Part shown: positions 9,786-19,066 of the stretch, piece by piece
Numbering within the stretch: the stretch's first letter is position 1
Layout: each line of letters begins with the position of its first letter
Assembly: GCA_012845835.1 (NCBI GenBank)
Contig: JABAKD010000009.1
Span: 11,151,785-11,215,784, forward strand
Length of the DNA stretch: 64,000 bases
Direction of reading: 5' to 3'
From: Undaria pinnatifida
Lineage: Eukaryota; Sar; Phaeophyceae; Laminariales; Alariaceae
The notes under the pieces: model-generated
The model's input: the letters and a program-made list of their open reading frames with translations, nothing else
What the model was told of the DNA's origin: nothing
Database searches by the model: none
Made by a program: the position numbers and the translations under genes

Positions 9786-10514
9786 GAGAAAGCAAACACG
9801 CGGCAATAAAGCAGATGGCACGACCCAGCCGGCGCCGGGGCATAACCCAAACTGGCTTTCGAAAGCAAATACTCCAGGGTGAGGAGCATTGCCGCCTAGT
9901 CTGCCGTCAGCTTGCTGTGCATTCGACGGCGGAGTCCATACCGACATCATCGCCTCAATAACCGCCAAGAGCACTCAGAAGGAAGAACAAATGGCAGAAG
10001 CAAAAGGCATAAATGAGTAAATGAAGGGGCGAAGAAAGTGAAAAAATATACCTGGTACCAGGTATGAAAGACGAAAGGGAAAAAAGTGAAAAATATATAG
10101 ACTATGAAAAATGCAAGGGAAAAGCGGCAAGCGGTTCAGCGAGAACCCGCATACCGGCGTTGGTCGTCCGCAGTATGTACCGGCTGACACTTTACCCCCG
10201 AGGAGGATGGAGCAGGCAATCCAAAGAACAACAACAACAACAACAAAACGCAAGGTAGTCGCCGTAGCTTGAGGTTAATCACGCAGACGACAGGTTCTTC
10301 CAACTAGTCGTCGGCCTGGTGCCTTGCTACTCTGCCTGCCCTCTCCTAGCTTCCTTCAACAGCGGTTCACCTACCCCCCCATTCCTCTTTTGGCCTTGAG
10401 CGTCACTCATCCGGGCCGTGCGGCGCCCAGAAACTTGATTTTTTCTCGTCTACCTGCTACGTGCCACCTGGTCATAGACATTTTGGCTGATTCGAAGATC
10501 CCCCGGTACCACTT
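9786..10514. other. No gene seen; (CAA)n at 10225-10250
   Basis: Purine-rich plus strand, a palindromic ACCTGGTACCAGGT word at 10050-10063 and a short (CAA)n run. No coding block was recognised. Confidence 0.45.
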
Positions 10515-10812
10515 GCCCGCTTTCATTGTGGTTACCCTCGAATGCTACTATTAACAATAACACAGTTTGTCATGGGGTGTGACATGTTGAATTCCACGTG
10601 GGCCAGAATTTTTTATTTTCTGGCAAAAACACGAAAACAGGATCAACTGCCAAGAGCACCTATTAATAGTTGACGCAGTTCGAAGCGAGTTGATGACGGA
10701 AGGAAGGGCTGAACTATTCTCGTGATAAAAATGAAGGCACGTGTTTGTAGCAGTGGGCAGTGGGCAGAAGAGCCTGCTTGGTGACGCTGGGTCTGAATTA
10801 CGTCTGGGGAAA
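10515..10812 (+). mobile_element. SINE-II, diverged copy
   Basis: Opens with TTGTGGTTACCCTCGAATGC and ACTATTAACAATAA. The B-box area is decayed (TTGAATTCCACGTGG). The diagnostic body follows: AGGATCAACTGC-AAGAGC-CCTATTAATAG, ATTCGA-like GTTCGAAGCGAG, GCTGAA-TATTCTCGTGATAAAAA-GAAGGCACG and the G-rich end near 10745-10800. It is older than the 21.9 kb copy. Confidence 0.7.
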
Positions 10813-11604
10813 AACATATGGAAAAAAGTGCTAAGATAATAGATGGAATGAGCAAATACATGCTAATGTGTATGAACCGAAGGACGGCCTTTTTGTTCAA
10901 ACCTCCTCCAACCCTTCGCGGGTTCGGTCGTATAATATCGTTCTTCAGTTTTGCTCGGACACCCCGACCGGGTGGGCATGCTTCAATACCCCCGATCTTG
11001 GGGCGGCCAACCAAATCAACCCTGGACGGCACGAAACACGCCAGAAATAATCAGCTACCGGTGCTGTGCACTCTATTTGGTCGTGTCGTCTGTCGTCTGT
11101 GTTAGCGCGTCACTTTCCTGGCGTTTTGGGATACCACATCCATGCCCAAACACAACTACAATTTCGCAAAAAGAGTACAAATCGGATGTGATGTAGCCCA
11201 GATCCATCAAAAAATGTAACTTCAGGCTCGCGTCACATTACGCAGAGTACGGCGCGAGTCTCTCTGGGCGCTTGAGTCATTGCCGCTGATGCGCGGCTCC
11301 TGTAAGGCATTCCATATAAGCAAGTGTGTGGTGTATCCCAGCTGCAACCAACCCTAGCCCGTGTACTCGTCGCTGCTGTATTCTACTTTCTGCCACCCCC
11401 AAAACCTAAAGGCCCGGCCTAGGGAACTTTTGTTCTCGTAAAAAGCTGAATGGCTTGCATCAGAAGTGAAGCAAAAAATGTGCGAAATACTCGTGGCCTC
11501 GGAGGACAGCACGACCGGCAGCAAAAAAAAAAAATGGTGGGCAGCTCTGACCTGGCGTGGCATTCATCGTCCAGTTGAGCTCCCCCGCCAACAAAATAAA
11601 TAAA
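10813..11604. other. No recognisable gene
   Basis: Contains a 95-codon plus frame at 10818 and overlapping frames in all three phases, none resembling a known protein. Confidence 0.4.
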
Positions 11605-11885
11605 CCCGTTCGTATTATTATAAAAATTAAAATACACTCCAGCTGTGAGATCGAAGATTTCGTCGAAACTCATCTTTGCAAGCTGTGTGTGATACTCCGA
11701 TCGCGCGCATTACGAGTTGTGTGTCCTCATTAAGGATATAGGTCGGCGACTTCATTAAGGATATAGGTCGGCGACTCCCCTTACAGCTACAGTGTAGCTA
11801 TCAGGGTCAACAGGATGATTTTAGTCAGTCTGTGCGCGGAAACTATAAAACCCGTTTCTGAGGGGGACAAAATCTGACAGCTGTG
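11605..11885 (-). mobile_element. SPR repeat with extended end (11.7 kb)
   Basis: Full SPR series from AAAATACACTCCAGCTGTGAG to GGAAACTATAAAACCCG, plus the extension GTTTCTGAGGGGGACAAAAT-CTGACAGCTGTGAAGGG. A short internal duplication of the TTAAGGATATAGGTCGGCGACTTC segment lies at about 11741-11778. The 50.1 kb copy matches it almost base for base outside that duplication, so the two are young or recently exchanged. Confidence 0.85.
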
Positions 11886-12060
11886 AAGGGAAAGGGGGGG
11901 CCTGGTTGTGATCAAAAGCGAGCGGGTTTGGAGGGGGGCGGGGGGGGGGGGGGGGGGGGGGGGGGAAGGGGCAATTTGTGCATGTAAGCTATAAATCCTT
12001 TCGAGGGGATAAATCTGACGGTTTTGGCACCAGTATATTATTGGGGGCTATAATAGCTGT
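11886..12060. repeat. G-run module following SPR
   Basis: GGCCTGGTTGTGATCAAAAGCGAGCGGGTTTGG, then a run of about 25 G, then GCAATTTGTGCATGTAAGCT and AGGGGATAAATCTGACGGTT. The same unit follows the SPR copy at 50.1 kb. Homopolymer length may be an assembly estimate. Confidence 0.65.
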
Positions 12061-12789
12061 CATCCAATACCAAGTATGGAAGAAATTGCGCACAAGGTGC
12101 GGAAGCCCACCTCACAAGTGGTTCTCACTAAAAGTATAGGACGAAGGATGCAGCTCATCCTTCATGCGACTCGCCGAACACCTCACGGCGCTTCGGGCTT
12201 GGTGCACGCGATGTGTCTGCCTAGTCGGTGAAAACCCGACGTTATCCGTCCGGGCAATGTAGGGGTGCGAGGGTCTTCCCTTCCAAAATATATATCTGGT
12301 ATCTCTTATTACTCCAAGTGTTTTGTCCCCAACTCCAAGTGTTTTCTGGCCAACTCACCATGTCGGGAGTGCGGTGCTACAAGGTTAAATTAACCAGGGC
12401 TATGGATGAAATGAGCACAACCTTCCCCCCGCCCCGCCCCCGCCTTTCTACGAGACGAACGGCATCACTCAGCCATGTAGATTAAACACGATACCAGGTA
12501 ACTATTTGCTGGTTGCTAGCTGTGCACAATCCGTTACTAATTATAGCACTACGGCTGTGCCAGGTAGTACATAGCTGCGACGGCTGCAATGCGAGTCTTA
12601 CGGCTGTTGGCCACTTTTTTGGAACTGAACCCATCTGTTCGAGGACAAACTGGTACAGCCAGTAGTACAAGTTTTATTACCAGCGGGTATCTCTTGTACT
12701 TTGTACCAGGTATTTTTTTGGCCTATCTACGCATTTCATGTTACATCTTTCTCCCTCCCTACACATGCCTCAGATTCTGAATCAGAAAG
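12061..12789. other. No recognisable gene
   Basis: Unique sequence with short frames. Nothing was recognised. Confidence 0.4.
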
Positions 12790-12880
12790 CACGCCCTTCT
12801 CTCCCCTCCCCACTCGTACGGTAAGTGTCTTCGTTTGCCCTTCTCTCCCCTCCCCACTCGCACGGTGAGTATATTCGTTT
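12790..12880. repeat. Two tandem copies of a 44 bp unit
   Basis: GCCCTTCTCTCCCCTCCCCA-CTCG-ACGGT-AGT-T-TTCGTTT occurs twice head to tail. Each copy carries a GGTAAGT or GGTGAGT word that could pass for a splice donor by chance. Confidence 0.7.
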
Positions 12881-12884
12881 TCGT

Positions 12885-12995
12885 CGGGACAAGACTTCAG
12901 CTCTTTCTTCCCTCGTCGACTCGCTTCGTATGCGCCTACCCACTACTCGTACCCACGCTGCAAGGTGCTCTCAGCTACGATCGTATCCGTTCCTT
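12885..12995 (-). mobile_element. SINE-II, internal fragment
   Basis: Minus orientation of the SINE-II body: TCAGCTCTTTCTTCCCTCGTCGAC, CGCCTACCCA, ACCCACGCTGC, GTGCTCTCAGC. The tRNA-like head is missing. It directly follows the 44 bp tandem. Confidence 0.55.
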
Positions 12996-13311
12996 TTTTG
13001 TTCTGCGAACAAACTATTTAAATACCAGGTACCTAGTACCAGGTAAAAGACGGCTGACAGATTCCAACTTCAGAACCAACACTAACTCCATACATATAAC
13101 CAGTAGCATTCGAAGGTAACCACTACTTCTGTGTACTGTAGACCACAATACTGCTGTATGTGGTACATTGTCTAGGATCATTCCTGCAACTGCTGTAATT
13201 CTGCTGTACCAGAAAATAGGTACTACTGCTGCTGCTGTGTACAAGTACTCGTACTGCTGTTGTAAAGTATTCGAGTGGATCATATAACGAACACATCGTT
13301 GCAACAATGAT

Positions 13312-13432
13312 CTGTGTTGCAGTTCGTGACCACAGAGCTCGCCCCTTCAGGGGGAGGCATCGGCACGGACACTGGTTGGGTTGTGCTAGATGCATATTGG
13401 ATCGGATTGACCAAGAACACACAGCAGCAGTG
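13312..13432 (+). repeat. Dispersed repeat H, copy 2
   Basis: GTGTTGCAGTTCGTGACCAC-AGAGCTCG, GGGGGAGGCATCGG, ACGGACACTGGTTGGGTTGTG and ACCAAGAACACACAGCAG. It aligns in order with 897-1027. Confidence 0.4.
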
Positions 13433-13918
13433 TCACATCGAAGAAAACATAAGAGAACGACAAGAACAGGAAAGTCTGGGGAAGGAACGGACGTGTGGCA
13501 AAGGTTGACTGAACCAAGCTACCATATACCAGGTACCAGGTATCCGAGACAGTGGCTGTACTGCTGCTCGTTCAACAGGTATTCGATGGGAAATAGGATA
13601 TCGGCTGGAATATTTAGTGCCAGGTGCCGGTGTCTCCAGTCAAGTTTTTGGTCGAGTTCTAAAAAAAAACACTACCGGTAGAAAACAAAAAAACATACTC
13701 AGACTAAACAATACATACAAGTGCTTGGGCGTTCTCAAAACACAGGCAGCTCAGAATATATACGGCAGCAAGTGTACATTAATCACTTGAGGAACAACCA
13801 CGTACAAACAAGACACAGCCTTTGAGCCGACTCGCAAAGAGCAAGCACACAGCACAAGGCAATCTAATACAGCAGAGCAGTCAGACGTCGTCGTACATCT
13901 ATCTCATCTGTCACTCAC

Positions 13919-14239
13919 CGCAACAGTTGTGTTCCCCATGATCGCAGAGCACAAGCCCGACGCCGCCTCAGTCGCCCGCAACGACGCAACCACTGACAGG
14001 GTCACCTCATCCCCATCCAGCAAAGACTCATCCACATTCAAGTGCTCCGCCGCCAGCCTCACCACACTCTCCACGGCAGGGGCAAGAGGAAAGTACTCAG
14101 AGATGCCCTCCGTCGACGAAGTCGTAGGCGGCGTCAGCACCACCAAGTTCACCTCTGCCGCCCGCACCACGACCAACCCCCCATTGTCGAGAGCCAAAAA
14201 GAAGAGCAGCGACAACGCAAAGCCCTTCGAAAAGAGCAT
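13919..14239 (-). CDS. Candidate first exon of a secreted or membrane host protein
   Basis: The minus-strand ATG at 14239 is preceded by an in-frame TAG nine codons upstream, which fixes the start. It opens a 107-codon exon ending at a strong splice donor, TTGCG|GTGAGT. Residues 1-27 (MLFSKGFALSLLFFLALD..., ending VVVRA) are a good signal peptide. Residues 28-107 read AEVNLVVLTPPTTS, then PAVESVVRLAAEHLNVDESL, LDGDEVTLSVVASL and AASGLCSAIM. The pattern (hydrophobic strand, helix with AAEHLN, LLDGDEVTL strand, then ASGLC and a short helix) resembles the N-terminal ligand-binding fold of family-3 GPCRs and natriuretic-receptor-like (ANF_receptor) domains. That family call is inference from shape, not a match. 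I could not find the next exon in 13.0-13.9 kb, which looks like intron and repeats. The gene may have long introns or be broken. Confidence 0.5.
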
Positions 14240-15492
14240 CGAATTGGTGGTGCTCTTTTGTTTCTACGCTATTGCGCTACGATGGCCCACACTTCACCGA
14301 CAAGAGGAGGGGATGAGGCTGGGAGAGAGAGAGCGATTAAACGTGCTCGGACGCAATATACTACGTTCCCTTTTTTGCGATTTGAGCAGGCCCCAACCTA
14401 TAGATCTATCGAGTCGAAGACTGTTAATAGTAAACCTTTCCTCCTGCTCTTCGCTTGCCCCCCCCTGTTTCCCCTTGTTACAAGCCTGGCCTGCTGTAAA
14501 CACGTTCTCGGATGCATCCACTACGAGTAGCCCTAGCTGATGCTGGATGACCGACGTTCGCCGCAACAACACTGCTGGCTGACTGCTGTGAGATGACACG
14601 TAACGACAACGAGATTTTTCATTTTTCTTCTTTCGCGTCTGCACGTTCCGCCGGTCTGACCGCCTTTTTCAAAAAACAAAAATTAGTTTTCGTTGTTCAT
14701 CATCTTTGCGTCAAGTCAGTCTCTTCGGGCACGATGGGCGACCACGCGGGGTGGAGGGGCGTCAACAACTACGTGGATTTCAGCTTCCATGAGTTCATGA
14801 GCGTCTGAGCGTCCGACAGCTGACAGCAGCTGACAGCTTGACAGGCGTGCAAGCTGATAGAGGTTGATTGCATGTTAACTACTCGTACTGCTGTGCTGCT
14901 GTGTGCTCGGCAGAAGATATTTCCAAAGAACAATGTTCAAAATAACGGATGATGAATGACATGTACGAAAACGGCAGTTACTACTTTTTGTTCGTCATTC
15001 GGCGAACGGCATCTGCCCCACAGCCTCAGGCCTTGGTTGCCCTTGCTTCCCCCATGTCATAGAGCTTTTCCTCCAGCCCCAAGCAGGGGGAAGTCCAAAA
15101 CCAAAACTTCAACGTCGCCGTTGGAAGAATCATCACACACACATACGGATCATCACATCGATGGCAAGTGTTTTCTTTCTCGTTTGGTTTTCTCGAATAC
15201 TGCTCTTGCATGCATCTCGATATACCGGTATTATTATACCGGTGGTAGCAGCAGAGCAGCTCCGTTCAGCACACAACACAGGCAGACACCACAATCAAAC
15301 ACGGGTCCATCGCCTTTCGTTGTCGCGACTCCCCTGCTGATGCCAGGGTCAACAGAACAAACGGACTAAATATAATAAAGGTGTTAAGCCCTTGTTCATT
15401 GTTAATCCTTGTGCTGCTGCTGCTGCTGTTGCTGTCTTCACATTAATTAAAACCGTTCTTTCCACCCAACGACATCATCACTACAACACCCA
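14240..15492. other. Upstream region of the 13.9 kb exon; no other clear gene
   Basis: The exon's promoter would lie here, but no TATA or Inr could be fixed. A 23-residue ending at 14737-14808 (GDHAGWRGVNNYVDF..., stop after MSV) looks coding-like on the plus strand but has no support on either side. CTGCTG runs lie near 15411-15434. A short SPR-like piece (TGTCGCGACTCCCCTGCTG, CCAGGGTCAACAG) lies at 15318-15356. Confidence 0.4.
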
Positions 15493-16000
15493 GAGTCCCG
15501 TGCTGATTCATCCAGAGATATACAAATTCCGTGGTCAAAGACGACCAGACGGCTATGTTTGCTGCTGTGAAACAGAGTAAACGAGTAAACAAAACAGTCG
15601 CAATTCATCAAGGTAAAGGAAGTGAAGTGCTAGCGTACCCGGGTACGAGAACACAACGAAACAAGCCAGACCATGAAAAAAGAGAAAAAAAGGTGAAAAA
15701 CGAAAAAAAAAATGAAAACAAAAGAAAGCAAAACAAACAACAGGACGTGGTGGTAGGTGGTGTGTTCTGGAGAAGAACGTGATGCAAGATCGGAAAGGAA
15801 AGGAAAGGCTGCGCTTGCCAGAGGAACTGCTGTAACACCATACTCGTACTAATATAGACTACGTATATGTACGTGCTGAAGAGGAACAGATATAATACCC
15901 TGTTGCACAACAAGCAAAACAACACGAAGATTACTAACACTGCTGTTGCACGGACAAAACAACACAAGAAGATAACACTGCTGTTTTACGGACAAAAACA
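15493..16000 (+). repeat. Left arm of a large inverted repeat
   Basis: Pairs with 17600-18045 on the opposite strand. Matched blocks are GTGCTGATTCATCC-AGAGATA, GGTCAAAGACGACCAGAC, GTGAAACAGAGTAAAC, GTGAAGTGCTAGCGTACC-GGGTACGAGAACACAACG-AACAAGCCAGACCA, the purine-rich stretch, AGGTGGTGTTCTG and GGAAAGGAAAGGCTGC. The arms are clearly diverged but collinear for over 400 bp. Confidence 0.75.
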
Positions 16001-16642
16001 ACACAAAGAGGGAGAAGACACCGGCATAATACGGCCGGCGGGGATGAAAATAATTTAAATAAGGGAGCAAACAAGAAGAGAAAAAAAAACGGACGTCACA
16101 GCAAGACGTTAATTACTGCTGCTGCTGTCGTCGTCGCCTTCGAGCTCCCCCCATTGAACTCAACGAAAACAAAGCAGAAACTACCACTCGCTATAGACTA
16201 TAATAGTCTAGAGGGTTCAGGGCTATATTAGCACACGCTCAACTTCACTATTATTAGTCGAACTGGTACCTTGCCATACGATCTGCCGCTTCGTTGCTGC
16301 ATTCATCTACAACGTACACACAACTGTGTATCATCAGTACGGCTGCCCCCCCCCCCCCTCCCCCCCGGTTTCCCTTGGTTGCTTTTCTTCTTGGCATCCT
16401 CTGCTGTGAGGCGTTGCCAGAGCTCTTCTCCGCCTAGCCCCTGTGCCATCTCTTCATGAAGCGGTCCGCCGCGTCGACGATCCCCCGGTGCCAGTTCCCA
16501 CTCTTCGCCGCCCTCGGCCAGGGCACAGTCTCTACTCCGAACAGTAAATAAAGGGGAGCTATCCGTGGACCTCTCGGTTGCTTCGAATACCCTGAGGTCG
16601 TCTACCAGACACTGGGCCTAGTTCTTTCTGGTCGGCCTCGTC

Positions 16643-17098
16643 ACAGCGGTACTCCGAGTGGGGGGTGCGTGCTCGGCCGGTGTTGTTGTAAAGCGTGCCC
16701 CTCATGGGTTCCGGTGTCTTTCTTCGTCTCTCCTCATGACTCGCTAGCTAGGGTCAAAGCTTATCATATACCCTGGTATGCATTGTTTCCCTAAATAGAA
16801 TGCTAAAAGACAGACATAACCGGGCTAGGCAGGGTAGGGCTAGGCAGGGTAGGGCACGGTAGTGCACATGGTAGGGTAGGGCAGGGTAGTGCAGAGTAGA
16901 GTGGTAGTAAAAGATGAGGGGCGTCCTGCTTGTCCCATTATCGTCACCTACATTATTATCACCCATCTACGATGGCCTTGACGGGAGTGTGATATCTGAT
17001 GGCATCTAATATTTACGTGGTTTCACCTCAACCATGATAATAACATGGTTTCACCTCAAAGCTATGAACTATCCTTCTACGGAGAGCACTCCATTACA
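16643..17098 (-). mobile_element. LTR related to the 42.7-45.5 kb element, fossil
   Basis: Read on the minus strand it begins TGTAATGGAGTGC-CTCCGTAG at 17098. It then follows the 402 bp LTRs of the 42.7 kb element through GGTTGAGGTGAAACCACG, AAGGCCATC-TAGATGGG, GACAAGCAGGACGCCCC and GGAACCCATGAGG-GCACGC to CACTCGGAGTACC. A CTACCCTGCC-type tandem is expanded in the middle. No internal region or second LTR is recognised beside it, so it may be a solo LTR. It is noticeably more diverged than the 42.7 kb pair. Confidence 0.75.
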
Positions 17099-17599
17099 GA
17101 GTCGCTCATTAGTCGTCGGTGATAACCGGTGCTGTCTCCAAGCGAAGCTGAAACCCCTGCGTCCCTTCTCTCACACCTTCCCGGCACCACGACTCTTTCA
17201 CACTCCCGCAAAGAGGAGGCGTGTCGTTCGCGGATAGTCGTCTCAAGTCTCAACGCTCTCACATCGTGCCTTCTTCAGAACCTTCTGTGTACGCATTATT
17301 ATAATAATAGGTCGTGAGTGACTTAGTCGTGAGAGAGTCGTGAGGGAGTCGATTATCGTATGATTGCGTTGTTGTTAATATTCGACGAACTCGTATTAAT
17401 AGTACATTTCTCGGTCACGTGTCCTCTCTTTTTTTTTCTTCTTTTGCTCCCTGATTTCCCACCCCGCCGGCCTTCTTTTTTTGCCGGTCGTATCTTCCCC
17501 TTCTTCGTGTTGTTTTTTTTTCGTAAAACAGCAGATAGATTGCAAATTTTTCGTGTTGCGTTGTATAATATGATCAAGGGGCTGTTACAGACACAGGCT

Positions 17600-18045
17600 A
17601 CCCTTTCCGTGTAACAACAACAACATGCTGCGGTTAGTTATCTTCTTCGTGTTGTTTGGCCCATGCTACAGGTCCTCCTGGTATGCATATAGCATTTGTT
17701 CCTCTTCACACGTATATACTATGTATGGTGTTCCTCTGGCAATAATTGCAGCCTTTCCTTTCCTTTCCGACTTCTTGCCTCACATTATTCAGAACACCAC
17801 CTACCTGTCGTTTGTTTTGTTTTGTTTGTTTGTTCGTTTTTTCTTTTGTTTTCTTTCTTCTTTCCTTTTTTTTTCTCTTTTTTTGTGGTCTGGCTTGTTT
17901 TGTTGTGTTCTCGTACCCGGTACGCTAGCACTTCACTTGCTTTGCCTTGATGGGTCGCGACTGTTTGGTTTACTCTGTTTCACAGTCGTCTGGTCGTCTG
18001 TGACCACTGAATGTGTATCTCTAGGATGAATCAGCACGGCAGGCA
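17600..18045 (-). repeat. Right arm of the large inverted repeat
   Basis: Reverse complement of the 15.5-16.0 kb arm, in the same block order, from GTTATCTTCTTCGTGTTGTT to TGTATCTCTAGGATGAATCAGCAC. The ~1.6 kb between the arms holds C-runs near 16345 and the LTR at 16643-17098. Confidence 0.75.
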
Positions 18046-18180
18046 GTAGAGCTTACCACTTTTTCGACAACATGGTTGACGCACACTGTGTACGAGGCGA
18101 AGGGGGTTTCACCGTACATATACAATGGTTGTTGCGTTTCATACGGATTATGGGTGTACTGATGCCGTTGGGTAGAAGGA

Positions 18181-18205
18181 AACAACAACAACAACAACAA
18201 CCAAC
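18181..18205 (+). repeat. (CAA)n then (CCAA)n microsatellite
   Basis: Six CAA units followed by CCAACCAACCAACCA. Simple sequence. Confidence 0.8.
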
Positions 18206-18419
18206 CAACCAACCACCGATCACACCCAATAACCACAGATTTCTGTCAATCGGTCGTCCGTGTGCGTCTGTCACCTGTCACTATATTACCATATAGCAGA
18301 TAGATAGATGCCGAAGCGGCTCTCTGTCGTCGTTGACAATTGTGGTTGCTGTGTGTGTCACCAAACTCATACATCCAGCACAACCAGTGTCCGTGCTGAT
18401 GCCTCATATCATATATATA

Positions 18420-18831
18420 GGTCTCACCACGCGTATAGCAAGCTCCTAACGGGTATACATTTATGCGACCTAAATATTGCTGTTGTTGGAAATCCCCCCT
18501 TTCCCCAATCCTCCCCTCCCCCCCTTCGAACACTCCGCCCTCTCCTAACCGGTTGTACGACTGGATATACACGGTAAACTGATGCATTACTACCACAACC
18601 GTCAGATTTGTCCCCTTAAAGGATTTAGAGTTTCCGCGCACAGATTGAGTTGCCCCCGCGCCCCCGCGCCCCCCCCCCCCCCCCCCCCCCCCCCCCGCCC
18701 CCGCTCCCTCTTGTTCAAACCCCGACCCCCACGCCCTTAAAATCTCAACCTTCCCCTCACCGGCTATACGACTTACTGGATATATTTGATAAACTGATGC
18801 ATTTCCTTCCACAGGCTGTCAGATTTTGCCC
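18420..18831 (-). repeat. C-run modules upstream of SPR (reverse of the G-rich module)
   Basis: Two units share CCGGT-GTACGACT-ACTGGATATA, AAACTGATGCATT and GTCAGATTT-TCCCC, each carrying long C runs (18668-18700 is the longest). It mirrors the G-rich modules that follow minus-strand SPR copies at 11.9 kb and 50.4 kb, so the module and SPR travel together. The long poly-Gly frame on the minus strand is an artefact. Confidence 0.6.
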
Positions 18832-19066
18832 CCTTCAAAAACGGGTTTTATAGTTTCCACGTACAGATTGATTGACATCACCCTGTTGACCCTGGTTAAG
18901 CTACACTGTTGTAGTTCCAAGGGGGAGTCGCCGACCTATATCCTTAATGAGGACACACACCCAGCAATACGCGCGATCGGAATATCACACAAAGCTTGCA
19001 AACATTTAAGTTTCGACGAAATATTCGATCTCACAGCTGGAGTGTATTTTTTTTTTATAATACAGG
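18832..19066 (+). mobile_element. SPR repeat, full copy (18.9 kb)
   Basis: ACGGGTTTTATAGTTTCC, ACAGATTGATTGACATCACC, CTGTTGACCCTGG, GCTACACTGTTGTAGTTCC, GGGGAGTCGCCGACCTATAT, CCTTAATGAGGACACACACC, GCGCGATCGG, CACAAAGCTTGC, GTTTCGACGAAATATTCG, ATCTCACAGCTGGAGTGTA, ending in T10ATAATAC. The next base begins a gypsy fossil. Confidence 0.85.

Noticed and set aside
13929-14540. 203-codon plus-strand frame opposite the 13.9 kb exon
   Set aside because: It is the antisense shadow of the signal-peptide exon and extends into upstream sequence. The minus strand has the better start context and splice donor.
18246-18812. 188-codon minus-strand frame with poly-Gly
   Set aside because: It runs through the C-run modules and the start of SPR. 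The Gly tract is the homopolymer, and no part resembles a protein.
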